DNA of 64,000 nucleotides, from NCBI RefSeq assembly GCF_006716345.1, contig NZ_VFOX01000001.1, forward strand, positions 2,170,001 to 2,234,000, given 5' to 3'. Below, piece by piece: positions 25,301-33,115 of this stretch. This DNA is from Microbacterium saperdae. Lineage in GTDB: Bacteria; Actinomycetota; Actinomycetes; Actinomycetales; Microbacteriaceae. How positions within the stretch are numbered: the first letter of the stretch is position 1; the number at the start of each line of letters is the position of its first letter. A program made the position numbers and the translations under genes. The notes under the pieces were generated by a model. It made no database searches. It saw nothing but the letters and a program-made list of their open reading frames with translations, and had not been told where the DNA came from.

Positions 25301-26486
25301 ACCGAGCAGCGCGAAGGTCCAGGAGCGGGCGATCGGGCTCGGGGCGGCACTGCTGGTCGGGCTCAATCTGCGACCGGCGATCACCTCGGTCGCGTCACTG
25401 CTCGAGCCGACGGGCGCCTGGTTCGCCCTGAACCCGGTGCAGCTCAGCATGCTCGCCACGCTGCCCGTGATCGCGTTCGGTGTCACCGCGCCGCTCGGCC
25501 CGCTGCTCGCGCGCAGACTCGGGGTCGTGCGCACCCTGGCCTGGGCGATGGGGGCGCTCGCGGCCGCGCTGGTGCTGCGCGCCATGGTCCCCGGTGGACT
25601 GCTCGTCGGCACGTTCCTGGAGGGCGCGGCGATCATGGCCGCCGGCACACTCCTGCCGCCCTATCTCAAATCACTGGGCGCGGGAGGACTGTGGATCGGT
25701 CTGAGCAGCATGTCCTTCAGCGCGGGAGCCGCCCTCGGCGCCGGGTTCACGGTTCCTCTCAGCCACACCGCGGGCGGACCGCCGATCGCCCTCGCCCTGT
25801 GGGCCCTGCCTGCGCTGCTGGCTCTGGCGGCGATGCTCAGAGTCGCGCTGCGGTCGCGAGCCCCCGTGCACTCCGGAGAGCGGATGCAGCTCACCCGTGC
25901 GACCCTGCCCACCGTCGCACTGATCACCGTCATGTTCGGACTCCAGGCCATGCTGTTCTTCGCCGTCGCCGCCTGGCTGCCCCGACTGCTCGGCGACCGC
26001 GGCGTCGATGCCGCGACGGCCGGCTGGCTCCTCGCGCTCGCGAGCATCGCGGGACTCATCCCGACGCTGCTCGCACCGATGCTCGCGCGGCGCCGCCGGG
26101 CGCTGCTGTGGTTCGGGCCGGGGCTGGGTGTCGTCATGCTGATCGCCTTCGTCTGGCTGGCCTCCGGCGACACCTCGTATGTCGCGATCACACTCGTGCT
26201 CGGCGCTGTGCAGGGAGCGACCTTCGGACTGTCGCTCAGCCTGATCGTCAGCCAGTCCGCCGACGAGGCCTCTGCGGGGATGCTCTCCGCCGTGTCCCAG
26301 GGCGTCGGCTACGCGTTCGCGGGCGCGGGGAGCCTCCTGGTCGGCGTCCTGCACGACGCCACTGGCGATTGGACCGCGGGGCTGCTGTTCATGATCGTCT
26401 CAGCGGCGGTGCTGAGCGTCGTCGTCGCTCTCGTGATCCGGCGACCGCCCGTCGATCTGCGCGCCGGCTCACGCGTGCGCGTCTGA
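25275..26486 (+). CDS. MFS transporter, CynX/NimT (cyanate-permease-like) family
   Basis: Twelve-helix major facilitator of the CynX group. Family signature GLNLRPAITSVASLLEP (residues about 20-36 from this start), a charged central loop near SRAPVHSGERMQ, and the second-half signature AAWLPRLLGDRGVDAATAGWLLALAS. It has 403 residues from the ATG at 25275; a GTG at 25284 is an alternative. The first 26 bases overlap the end of the CodA-like gene. It may export the product (for example ammonia-derived anion or cyanate) or import a second substrate. Confidence 0.85.
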   Translation: MAFVSSRSEPSSAKVQERAIGLGAALLVGLNLRPAITSVASLLEPTGAWFALNPVQLSMLATLPVIAFGVTAPLGPLLARRLGVVRTLAWAMGALAAALVLRAMVPGGLLVGTFLEGAAIMAAGTLLPPYLKSLGAGGLWIGLSSMSFSAGAALGAGFTVPLSHTAGGPPIALALWALPALLALAAMLRVALRSRAPVHSGERMQLTRATLPTVALITVMFGLQAMLFFAVAAWLPRLLGDRGVDAATAGWLLALASIAGLIPTLLAPMLARRRRALLWFGPGLGVVMLIAFVWLASGDTSYVAITLVLGAVQGATFGLSLSLIVSQSADEASAGMLSAVSQGVGYAFAGAGSLLVGVLHDATGDWTAGLLFMIVSAAVLSVVVALVIRRPPVDLRAGSRVRV

Positions 26487-26828
26487 CGCCCAGCGCAACT
26501 GTCCTCCACCGAGCTCGACGATCTCCCGCAGTGCGCCGAGATGGCCGGTGAAGGCACGCTGGCCGGCATCCGTCGAGCGGATCCAGGTGCGCGGTCTGCT
26601 GCCCACGTATCCCTTCCTGGTCGACACGTACCCGGCGTCCTGCAGGTGCGCGATCGCCTTGCTGAGCACGGAATCGTTCGCCTGGAGGACTCCGGCGAGG
26701 GTCGCGAAGTCGAGCTCGACCCCGTCCCCCAACGACGCGAGGATCGAGAAGCGGATCGGCGTGGAGAAGTTGTCATCGAGGCGCGTGCGCGGGTGCCTGC
26801 CGTCCGCCCCGGAGGCGATGTCAGGCAT
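26469..26828 (-). CDS. Small winged-helix transcriptional regulator
   Basis: A 119-residue protein that is almost entirely one winged helix: DNFSTPIRFSILASLGDGVELDFATLAGVLQANDSVLSKAIAHLQDAGYVSTRKGYVGSRPRTWIRSTDAG. It resembles the HTH_34/'transcriptional regulator' family that accompanies small membrane proteins in actinobacteria. It overlaps the membrane-protein gene upstream by 8 bases and the convergent carrier gene by 18 bases at its 3' end. The tandem palindromes at 27720-27756 are its likely operators. Confidence 0.83.
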   Translation of the reverse strand: MPDIASGADGRHPRTRLDDNFSTPIRFSILASLGDGVELDFATLAGVLQANDSVLSKAIAHLQDAGYVSTRKGYVGSRPRTWIRSTDAGQRAFTGHLGALREIVELGGGQLRWASDAHA

Positions 26829-27702
26829 GTCTGTCCGCCTTCGGCGACGACGGCACGAGCGCGACGAGCACGGCCAGGAGGACGAGGGCCGCAGCGACCA
26901 GCACGAAGACGAGCGGGTCCGCGTGAGCGGTCGATGAGAGCACCACGCTGACCGCCAGGGCGACCAGACCCACGGCGAGCATCAGGAACTGCGGCCACCG
27001 CCAGACCTCACCCAGGTACGCCAGGCCCCAGTCTGTTCCGCTGCCGATGCTGGCCACGACGAGGGAGATGGCGGCCAGCACGGTGACCAGCGACGTGAGC
27101 AGGGCGTCTCCGTACGCGGCGGTGACGATCATGATCCCGAGCAGGACACCGAAGGCCAAGGTCGTCCCCCGCGCGGGCCACACGAAGGGCGGGCGCTCAC
27201 GGCGGGTTCCTCGAGGGGCGCCACGCGCCAGCCACAGCTGACACGCACCGATGCCGACGAGCACGAGAACTCCGAGGGCGGCAGGGGCGAGGACCACGCC
27301 GAGCGGGAGCGCGTTCTCGGTGACCAGACTCATTCCGAATGTCGCGACGATCGCCACGCAGGCGATCACGACCGCGGTGTAGTACAGCCCGCGCCAGCGC
27401 GTGAATCGCCGCTGACCCCCGAACCGCTCTGTCAGCCCGGACAGCACTTGGATCGCCATCACGAAGCCCAGGAGAAGCAACATCGAGGCCGTGGTCTCCG
27501 CGCCACGGGAGGCGACGGTCGTGCAGCCCACGAACCCCGCCAACAGGACTCCCTGAGCGATCGTGACCCAGCCCTGAGCCCGCAGGTTCACCCGGTCATC
27601 GCGGCGCTCGATCACGCGATCGACCTCATCGAGGTACAGCCGTGCGATCTCCGGCGATGGCGGATCCAGCGGCGCGGCACCTCGCATCGGTTTCTGCTCC
27701 AT
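26821..27702 (-). CDS. Multi-span membrane protein of unknown function
   Basis: A 293-residue protein with a soluble acidic N-terminus (PPSPEIARLYLDEVDRVIERRDDRVN) followed by about eight hydrophobic helices and a short polar tail. The first 35 residues plus the early helices are typical of membrane proteins co-transcribed with a small winged-helix regulator. The 8-base overlap supports a sensor/partner relation. No catalytic or transport motif is recognised. Confidence 0.7.
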   Translation of the reverse strand: MEQKPMRGAAPLDPPSPEIARLYLDEVDRVIERRDDRVNLRAQGWVTIAQGVLLAGFVGCTTVASRGAETTASMLLLLGFVMAIQVLSGLTERFGGQRRFTRWRGLYYTAVVIACVAIVATFGMSLVTENALPLGVVLAPAALGVLVLVGIGACQLWLARGAPRGTRRERPPFVWPARGTTLAFGVLLGIMIVTAAYGDALLTSLVTVLAAISLVVASIGSGTDWGLAYLGEVWRWPQFLMLAVGLVALAVSVVLSSTAHADPLVFVLVAAALVLLAVLVALVPSSPKADRHA

Positions 27703-27719
27703 GACGACCCCGCATTCTG

Positions 27720-27756
27720 TTTCCGAGTGGAAAGCTCACTACTTTCCTAACGGAAA
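27720..27756 (-). promoter_or_regulatory. Tandem operator: TTTCC-N4-GGAAA twice
   Basis: TTTCCGAGTGGAAA (27720-27733) and TTTCCTAACGGAAA (27743-27756) are two copies of the same palindrome, 23 bases centre to centre, 18-54 bases upstream of the membrane-protein/regulator operon. The adjacent winged-helix protein is the obvious candidate ligand. Confidence 0.6.
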
Positions 27757-27786
27757 CTCACACAGGAATCAACCCCGGACAACGAC

Positions 27787-27816
27787 GAAGGCCGCCCCAC
27801 ACCTGGGACGGCCTTC
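27787..27816 (-). terminator. rpsO terminator hairpin
   Basis: GAAGGCCG and CGGCCTTC pair around a 14-base partly paired loop, 37 bases beyond the rpsO stop codon. Confidence 0.65.
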
Positions 27817-27852
27817 TCAAGAATGTTCTGCGCGATTGTACGCAGGGTCGCG

Positions 27853-28122
27853 TTATCGGCGAAGCCCGAGACGTTCGATCAGCGAGCGGTAGCGCGCGAT
27901 GTCGATGTCCTGGAGGTAGCCGAGCAGACGACGGCGCTGACCCACCATGAGGAACAGACCACGACGCGAGTGGTGGTCGTGCTTGTGCTCCTTGAGGTGT
28001 TCGGTGAGGTCCTTGATGCGCTGCGTCAGCATTGCGACCTGCACCTCGGGGGATCCGGTGTCACCGGGGTGCGTCGCGTACTCTTCCATGATCGCCTTCT
28101 TGGCGTCAGACTCGAGTGGCAT
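27853..28122 (-). CDS. rpsO: 30S ribosomal protein S15
   Basis: Ribosomal protein of the small-subunit platform that binds 16S rRNA helices 20-22. The whole family is recognisable: [50 protein letters not shown] and [12 protein letters not shown]. It has 89 residues, the standard length. AAAGGGG precedes the ATG by 7-8 bases. It has its own terminator; no pnp gene follows within the window, unlike many bacteria. Confidence 0.98.
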   Translation of the reverse strand: MPLESDAKKAIMEEYATHPGDTGSPEVQVAMLTQRIKDLTEHLKEHKHDHHSRRGLFLMVGQRRRLLGYLQDIDIARYRSLIERLGLRR

Positions 28123-28278
28123 AGATGGGATCCCCTTTCAGTTCGTTGCGCGGCGCCCGACGCCTGATACGTGGGCTCTCTTTATCCGCGGCCGATCAAA
28201 CGGCAACCTGAAGAGTCTACCAGCCCAGGACACTCTCCGACGACCGCGCCCCCGCGGACCGACCACCCGCTCCTCCGA

Positions 28279-28317
28279 TACGCTCGAGAGGTGCGACACG
28301 GCGAGATCAGAGGATGA
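28279..28317 (+). promoter_or_regulatory. Leaderless promoter and 8-codon upstream ORF of the MFS gene
   Basis: TACGCT (28279-28284) is followed by 6 bases and a GTG (28291). That GTG opens an 8-codon frame (MRHGEIRG) whose TGA (28315-28317) overlaps the ATG (28314-28316) of the MFS gene. The layout suggests a leaderless mini-cistron coupled to the exporter's translation. Confidence 0.5.
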
Positions 28318-29606
28318 GCGGGCGACCCGGAGTTCTCATCGATCTGAGCCCCCTCACCGAGAATCCGGCGTTCGCGCGCATGTGGATCGGCTCCACCCTC
28401 TCGGGCATCGGCGGACAGCTCACGCTCGTCACGGTCATGCTGCACGTGTTCGCGCTCACCGGCAGCACCTTCGCGGTGTCGATGATCGCCGTGGCCGGGC
28501 TCGTCCCGATGGTCCTCGCCGGCCTTTACGGCGGCATGCTCGCCGACGCCTTCGACCGCCGGCTGGTCGCTCTCATCGCCGCCACCGTGACCTTCGTGTC
28601 GACCGCGCTCCTGGCAGCCCTCACCTGGTCGGGCGGCGAGACGATCTGGTGGCTCTACGTCCTCAGCATGATCAACTCAGCGGCCAACTCGGTCGGCATG
28701 GCGACGCGCACCGCGATCGTCCCCCGCCTCATCCCCCGCGACAAGCTCGCCGCGGCATCCGCCCTCAACGGCGTCGCCTTCGGGCTCACCGTGATGGCAG
28801 GACCAGCGCTGGCCGGACTGCTGGTCGCCCTGACCGGCTACGGCTGGACCTACACGATCGATGTCGTGCTCATGCTCTCGATGTTCCTCGGGCTGTGGAC
28901 GCTGCCGTCGCTGCGCCCCGAAGGCGAGGTGGTCCGCCCCGGCCTGGCGTCGCTCGTCGACGGCTGGCGGTTCCTGCGTCGGGCCGGCAACATCCGCATG
29001 CAGTACATCGTCGACATCATCGCGATGACGTTCGGACAGCCGCTGGTGCTCTTCCCCGCGCTCGGCACCGTCCTGCTCGGCGGCGGGGCACTCACGACGG
29101 GGCTGCTGACAGCCGCTGTCGCCGTCGGCACCTTCGCCTCGAGCCTGTTCTCGGGTCGCGTGGTGCAGTACCGCTGGCATGGACGGGGAATCGAGCGCGC
29201 GGTGGAGGCCTATGGCGCGGCCATCCTGCTCTTCGGGCTCGTGCTGCTGGTCAGCGCCGGGGCGAGCCCCGCGACCGAGACCGCTCCCCATATCGCCCTG
29301 ATCGTCCTTGCCTGCATCGCCCTCGCGTTCTCCGGCGCCGCCGACAACGTCAGCTCGATCTATCGCAACACGATGATGCAGGCCGCCGTTCCAGACGCCA
29401 TGCGCGGTCGACTGCAAGGCGTGTTCATCGTCGTGGTCGCCGGCGGCCCCCGCGTCGGAGCGCTCTACGCCGGTACTCTCGCGACGTTCACCGCGCTGTG
29501 GTTCCCCCCGCTGCTGGGCGGATTCCTGGTGATCGCGCTCGTTGCGATCCTCGCGCGCCGCAGTCCCCGATTCCGCGGCTACGACGCAGAGAACCCCGAG
29601 CCCTGA
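28314..29606 (+). CDS. MFS transporter, DHA3/EntS-like exporter
   Basis: Major facilitator of the DHA3 group that includes the enterobactin exporter EntS and macrolide-efflux proteins. N-terminal NPAFARMWIGSTLSGIGGQLTLVTVMLHVFALTGS, the loop 2-3 motif GLYGGMLADAFDRR, and ATRTAIVPRLIPRDKLAAASALNGV in loop 4-5 are diagnostic. There are twelve helices and 430 residues. Translation appears to depend on the 8-codon leader overlapping its start codon. The substrate is unknown. Confidence 0.88.
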   Translation: MSGRPGVLIDLSPLTENPAFARMWIGSTLSGIGGQLTLVTVMLHVFALTGSTFAVSMIAVAGLVPMVLAGLYGGMLADAFDRRLVALIAATVTFVSTALLAALTWSGGETIWWLYVLSMINSAANSVGMATRTAIVPRLIPRDKLAAASALNGVAFGLTVMAGPALAGLLVALTGYGWTYTIDVVLMLSMFLGLWTLPSLRPEGEVVRPGLASLVDGWRFLRRAGNIRMQYIVDIIAMTFGQPLVLFPALGTVLLGGGALTTGLLTAAVAVGTFASSLFSGRVVQYRWHGRGIERAVEAYGAAILLFGLVLLVSAGASPATETAPHIALIVLACIALAFSGAADNVSSIYRNTMMQAAVPDAMRGRLQGVFIVVVAGGPRVGALYAGTLATFTALWFPPLLGGFLVIALVAILARRSPRFRGYDAENPEP

Positions 29607-29622
29607 GGGGCCCGGGGTTCTC
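29589..29622. terminator. Bidirectional terminator overlapping the MFS stop codon
   Basis: GAGAACCCCG and CGGGGTTCTC form a 10-bp stem spanning the stop codon of the exporter, 12 bases before the convergent yceI-family gene ends. Confidence 0.6.
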
Positions 29623-29634
29623 GAAGCGCAGTGG

Positions 29635-30189
29635 TCAGTCCTGCTGCAGCGCGCCCTGCAGGTCGAGGCTGATCGTGACGTCCTTGCCGACGAGCACGCC
29701 ACCGGTCTCGAGCGCGGCGTTCCAGGTCAGGCCGAAGTCCTCGCGGTTGATGACGGTCTTCGCCGACGCACCGGCCTTGTAGTTGCCCCAGGGGTCGCTG
29801 CCGAAGCCACCGAAGTCGAGCTCGAAGCTCACCGGCTTGGTGATGCCGCGGATCGTGAGGTCACCGTCGACGAACAGGTCGCCGCCGTCGACGCGCGCGC
29901 CGGTCGAGACGAACTCCATGGTCGGGAAGTTCTCGGTGTCGAAGAAGTCGCCGGAGCGCAGGTGCGTGTCGCGCCCTTCGTCCTTGGTGTCGATCGAGGT
30001 CACGTCGACGCTCGCCTCGACCTTGGCCTCGAGCGGGTTCTCGGGGGCGATCAGGGTCGCGCTCTTCACGCCGAAGGTGCCACGCACCTTGGAGATCATC
30101 ATGTGGCGGACGCTGAAGGTGACCTCGCTGTGCGAGGGGTCGAGCACCCAGGTGCCGGGGCGGTAGCCGGGGACGTCGATCGTGGTCAT
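29635..30189 (-). CDS. YceI-family lipid-binding protein
   Basis: Lipocalin-like beta-barrel of the YceI family, members of which bind polyisoprenoids. Motifs: GTWVLDPSHSEVTFSVRHMMISKVRGTF, IDTKDEGRDTHLRSGDFFD, GDLTIRGITKPV and the end NREDFGLTWNAALETGGVLVGKDVTI. It has 184 residues and no signal peptide, so the protein is cytoplasmic, as in most actinobacterial members. An AAGGAGA ribosome site precedes the ATG. Confidence 0.93.
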   Translation of the reverse strand: MTTIDVPGYRPGTWVLDPSHSEVTFSVRHMMISKVRGTFGVKSATLIAPENPLEAKVEASVDVTSIDTKDEGRDTHLRSGDFFDTENFPTMEFVSTGARVDGGDLFVDGDLTIRGITKPVSFELDFGGFGSDPWGNYKAGASAKTVINREDFGLTWNAALETGGVLVGKDVTISLDLQGALQQD

Positions 30190-30211
30190 GGGATCTCCTT
30201 ACGGGACAAGG

Positions 30212-30225
30212 GCCGCAGCTGCGGC
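30212..30225. repeat. 14-bp palindrome in the yceI leader
   Basis: GCCGCAGCTGCGGC is an exact palindrome 23 bases before the yceI-family start codon; it could fold in the leader RNA. Confidence 0.35.
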
Positions 30226-30247
30226 ATACGAGTAATCAACTCGCATT

Positions 30248-30282
30248 CAGGAGAATACATTCCCACGAATAGGAATCTCCTG
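30248..30282. promoter_or_regulatory. Imperfect inverted repeat upstream of the yceI-family gene
   Basis: Outer arms CAGGAGA/TCTCCTG and inner arms ATTCC/GGAAT are arranged concentrically in an AT-richer stretch 59-93 bases before the start, where a promoter and operator would lie. Confidence 0.35.
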
Positions 30283-30305
30283 GAGATGGATCTCAGGGAG
30301 ACGCA

Positions 30306-30339
30306 GAGCGCGCCCTCCCCGAAAGGGAAAGGCGCGCTC
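30306..30339 (-). terminator. Terminator hairpin after the FKBP gene
   Basis: GAGCGCGCC and GGCGCGCTC enclose a 16-base loop that contains a smaller CCC/GGG pairing, 18 bases past the FKBP stop codon. Confidence 0.6.
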
Positions 30340-30356
30340 CGTGGAGATCGTTCCGG

Positions 30357-30725
30357 TCAGCCGACAGCGACCAGGTCGATGATGAAGATCAGCGACTTGC
30401 CGGACAGGAAGTGTCCGCCGCCGGCGGGGCCGTATGCCAGGTGGGGCGGGATCACGAGCTCGCGACGGCCACCGACCTTCATGCCCGGGATGCCGTCCTG
30501 CCAGCCCTGGATCAGGCCGCGCAGCGGGAACTGGATGGTCTCGCCGCGGCCCCAGGAGGAGTCGAACTCCTCGCCGGAATCGAACTCGACACCGGCGTAG
30601 TGCACGGTGACGGTGTCGCCGGGCTTGGCCTCGGTGCCATCACCTTCGATGAGGTCGCGGACCACGAGCTCCGAGGGAGCGGGACCGGTGGGGGCGTCGA
30701 ACTCAGGCTTTGTGCGATCAGTCAT
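30357..30725 (-). CDS. FKBP-type peptidyl-prolyl isomerase
   Basis: Single-domain cytosolic FKBP. The active-site residues are visible: VTVHYAGVEFDSGEEFDSSW (Y and D), GETIQFPLRGLIQGWQDGIPGMKVGGRRELVIPPHLAYG and the end SLIFIIDLVAVG. It has 122 residues. The ATG at 30725 (MTDRTKPEFDAP) is chosen because the upstream open frame encodes no family sequence. Confidence 0.93.
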   Translation of the reverse strand: MTDRTKPEFDAPTGPAPSELVVRDLIEGDGTEAKPGDTVTVHYAGVEFDSGEEFDSSWGRGETIQFPLRGLIQGWQDGIPGMKVGGRRELVIPPHLAYGPAGGGHFLSGKSLIFIIDLVAVG

Positions 30726-31003
30726 GACTCCATCCAACCCGAGCCTCGCCGACCGGTCAACGCGCGCGCACCTGCTCACAGCGAACAGTCCGCACCTCCG
30801 CGCGCCTCGATCACGATCGGCGGAGGTGCCCCTCAGCGGGCCATCGACAAGACACTCTTGACACTCGCGATGACCGGGTGCACCCTGTTTACAGATCAAC
30901 TCAGCGCCCGGTAGACATGCAGGCATCGCCGCAGCATCGGGCGCTGAGTCTTGTCCAGAGCGGGCCGTCCGCCGCCTGATCCGGCACCGTGCACCCCGGC
31001 GCG
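30726..31003. other. 278-base intergenic region with two strong hairpins
   Basis: It contains no convincing ORF. Stem 1 is GCACCTCCGC (30792-30801) with GCGGAGGTGC (30820-30829). Stem 2 is ACTCAGCGCCCG (30899-30910) with CGGGCGCTGAGT (30938-30949), both exact. GACAAGAC (30846) also pairs with GTCTTGTC (30948-30955), and a TTGACA box sits at 30858-30863. It could hold the terminator of the hydrolase operon, the FKBP promoter, or a small RNA. Confidence 0.4.
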
Positions 31004-31696
31004 TCAGGCTCTCGGCCCACTCGCATATCCGATCAGGCGCTCGGCGACCTCGACCGGCCGACTCAGCATCACGCAGTGGCTGCCGGCGATCTCGTCCGGG
31101 ACGATCCCCAGTCGCTCCTCGGACACACGTCTCATGAAGCCGGCGGGGAAGAATCTGTCGTCGGTGCAGATCAGCACGCGGGTCAGGACCGCGGGCCAGG
31201 AGGCCGCCGGCCACACGGCCGCCATCGCGGCGGACGAGGGGTGAGCGCGCTCTCTGCTCACGGCGTCTTCCGCGAGGCCGCGCGGCACGTCATGGTAGAA
31301 GCCGACGAGGGGATCCTCGTTACCCGTGAGCCCGCCGTCCAGAGCGGCCTGCGCGCGCACCGCACGCGCGAACCCGGTGTTCGCCCACCACTGATCCGGC
31401 GACTCCCCCGGCGCAGGGATCATCCCCGCCAAGAGGACCAGGACATCGGCCGACAGTCTCTCCGCCACCAGCGGCGCCGTGAACCCGCCGAACGAGTGAC
31501 CGACGACGACCACGTTCTCGCGCGCCTCGACGGCGTCCACGACCGCTGCGGCATAGTCGTCGAGCGTCAGCGCATCGTCGTCGGCCGGAAGGTCGGGGGC
31601 GACCACTCGGTGCCCGCGCGATTCCAGCTCCTTGCGCACGAGGTGCCAGGACCAGCCGACGTCCCCGCCGCCGTGGATCAGGACGAACGTCGTCAT
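31004..31696 (-). CDS. Alpha/beta hydrolase
   Basis: Small esterase-type alpha/beta hydrolase. Oxyanion-hole loop HGGGDVGWSW, nucleophile elbow GHSFGG (S68), late catalytic His in AGSHCVMLSRPVEVAERL, typical of the plant salicylate-esterase/RsbQ-like group. It has 230 residues. The ATG at 31696 (MTTFVLIHGG) removes an upstream extension that would overlap the PrsW gene. The gene follows PrsW on the same strand by 37 bases, so an operon is possible. Confidence 0.87.
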   Translation of the reverse strand: MTTFVLIHGGGDVGWSWHLVRKELESRGHRVVAPDLPADDDALTLDDYAAAVVDAVEARENVVVVGHSFGGFTAPLVAERLSADVLVLLAGMIPAPGESPDQWWANTGFARAVRAQAALDGGLTGNEDPLVGFYHDVPRGLAEDAVSRERAHPSSAAMAAVWPAASWPAVLTRVLICTDDRFFPAGFMRRVSEERLGIVPDEIAGSHCVMLSRPVEVAERLIGYASGPRA

Positions 31697-31733
31697 GCCG
31701 ATGTCCTCTCCGCTCCCCGGCCCCGAGGAGCTG

Positions 31734-33026
31734 TCAGTAGGCGAGCAGCGCCGCCCTGGTCGCACGGGTCCGGATCAGCAGGGCCCTCTCGTCCTCGGCG
31801 GCCAGCGGGTCGCGACCCGTGATCGCACGTTGACGCACCGATGCCAGCGCCGTCGCGTCCTTGATGAACTCGCGCATGAGCGGACGGCGATCTCCGCGCA
31901 GCTGCGCGGCCCAGGCCAGCCCGACCTTGCGCCCGGCCGGCGTCGCGAGCATCGTGACCTCCTCCGGCGTGAACCAGCCGGCTGCGGCGTACTCGCTGAG
32001 CCGCGCCCGCGTCAGGCGCGCCTCCTCGCGACGCAACGCGACGATGCCGAGGATGAATCCGACGAAGAGCGGCACCTGCAGGGTGAAGTACAGCGCGAAG
32101 AAGTCGGCGAAGGTCGCAGATCCGTTCCACAGTCCATGCAGGAGGATCGCGCCCAGAAGTCCCACCAGCCCGGCACCGAACGCCGCACCCGCCGATGCGT
32201 GGCGGCGAGCAGCGAGACCGATCGCGAAACCGGTGAGCGCTGTGAACATCGCGTGGGCGAACGGCGAGAGCAGAGCCCGCATGACGAAGGTGACGGTCAG
32301 CTGCTCGCCTCCCCCTTCGATGAGGCTGATGGCGAAGTACTGGATGTTCTCGGTGAACGCGAAGCCTGCCCCGACAAGAGCGCCGTAGACGACCCCGTCC
32401 ACCGGCCCGTCGAACGCCCGGCGTGCGACCAGGAAGATGAGGAAGACGCCGAGACCCTTCCAGAACTCCTCCACGATCGGCGCCTGGAACACGGCGGAGA
32501 GCACCTCGTCACGCGGACCGACCAGCATCGTGAGGCCGACGTCGACCAGCAGGGTGAGCCCGACAGCCGCGATCGCTCCCCACGCGATGGCGAAGAACAC
32601 CAGCCGTTTCGGCTCCGGCTCCCAGCGGTCGATCATGCGGACACCGAGGAACACGATGGTGAGCGGGATGAGAGCGAGCACCAGCCCGATCACCGAGGCC
32701 ATCGGGCCGAGTGCCCACGCGAAGTAGCCGATCAGCGCGATCAGCAGGAAGCCGAGCAGGCCGAAGAGCCAGATCGAGACGGTGCGCCCCTTCTTCGTCG
32801 GCACGGGCAACGCGGGGAGAGACTCGGCCGGCGACGGTGCCACCGGCGCGGGCGGCGAGTAGCTCGTGGGCTGGGCGAGCGCGGACGCGTACGTCGGCTG
32901 CTGAGCGAACTGCGGCGGCGTATAGGGCGACTGGGAGTACTGCTGCGGAGTGTACGGCGCCGGTTCCGCGGGCGGCGGCGTGTAGGGCGACGGCTGCTGA
33001 GGCTGAGGCGGTCCTCCGAAAGTCAT
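31734..33026 (-). CDS. PrsW-family intramembrane metalloprotease
   Basis: Membrane-embedded protease of the PrsW/abortive-infection-like family. A proline/tyrosine-rich cytoplasmic N-terminus with repeated PYTPP units (residues 1-75) is followed by about eight helices carrying the family motifs APIVEEFWKG (EE pair), GAGFAFTENIQY, SPFAHAMFTALTGF and LHGLWNGSA. A soluble C-terminal region of about 100 residues follows (ARLTRARLSEYAAAGWFTPEE...). It has 430 residues. The ATG at 33026 is fixed by the TATGCT -10 element 6 bases upstream. Confidence 0.88.
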   Translation of the reverse strand: MTFGGPPQPQQPSPYTPPPAEPAPYTPQQYSQSPYTPPQFAQQPTYASALAQPTSYSPPAPVAPSPAESLPALPVPTKKGRTVSIWLFGLLGFLLIALIGYFAWALGPMASVIGLVLALIPLTIVFLGVRMIDRWEPEPKRLVFFAIAWGAIAAVGLTLLVDVGLTMLVGPRDEVLSAVFQAPIVEEFWKGLGVFLIFLVARRAFDGPVDGVVYGALVGAGFAFTENIQYFAISLIEGGGEQLTVTFVMRALLSPFAHAMFTALTGFAIGLAARRHASAGAAFGAGLVGLLGAILLHGLWNGSATFADFFALYFTLQVPLFVGFILGIVALRREEARLTRARLSEYAAAGWFTPEEVTMLATPAGRKVGLAWAAQLRGDRRPLMREFIKDATALASVRQRAITGRDPLAAEDERALLIRTRATRAALLAY

Positions 33027-33032
33027 AGCCAA

Positions 33033-33038
33033 AGCATA
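33033..33038 (-). promoter_or_regulatory. Leaderless -10 element (TATGCT) of the PrsW gene
   Basis: TATGCT on the minus strand, 6 bases, then the ATG at 33026. Confidence 0.5.
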
Positions 33039-33103
33039 TGGGCCACAAGCGATCCCCCCGCGATCTGGCGGACACCTCCAGGCTGATCGTGGCGCCCACC
33101 CGG

Positions 33104-33109
33104 TAGCGT
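33104..33109 (+). promoter_or_regulatory. Leaderless -10 element (TAGCGT) of the FAH gene
   Basis: TAGCGT, 6 bases, then the ATG at 33116; back to back with the PrsW promoter. Confidence 0.5.
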
Positions 33110-33115
33110 AGAGGC

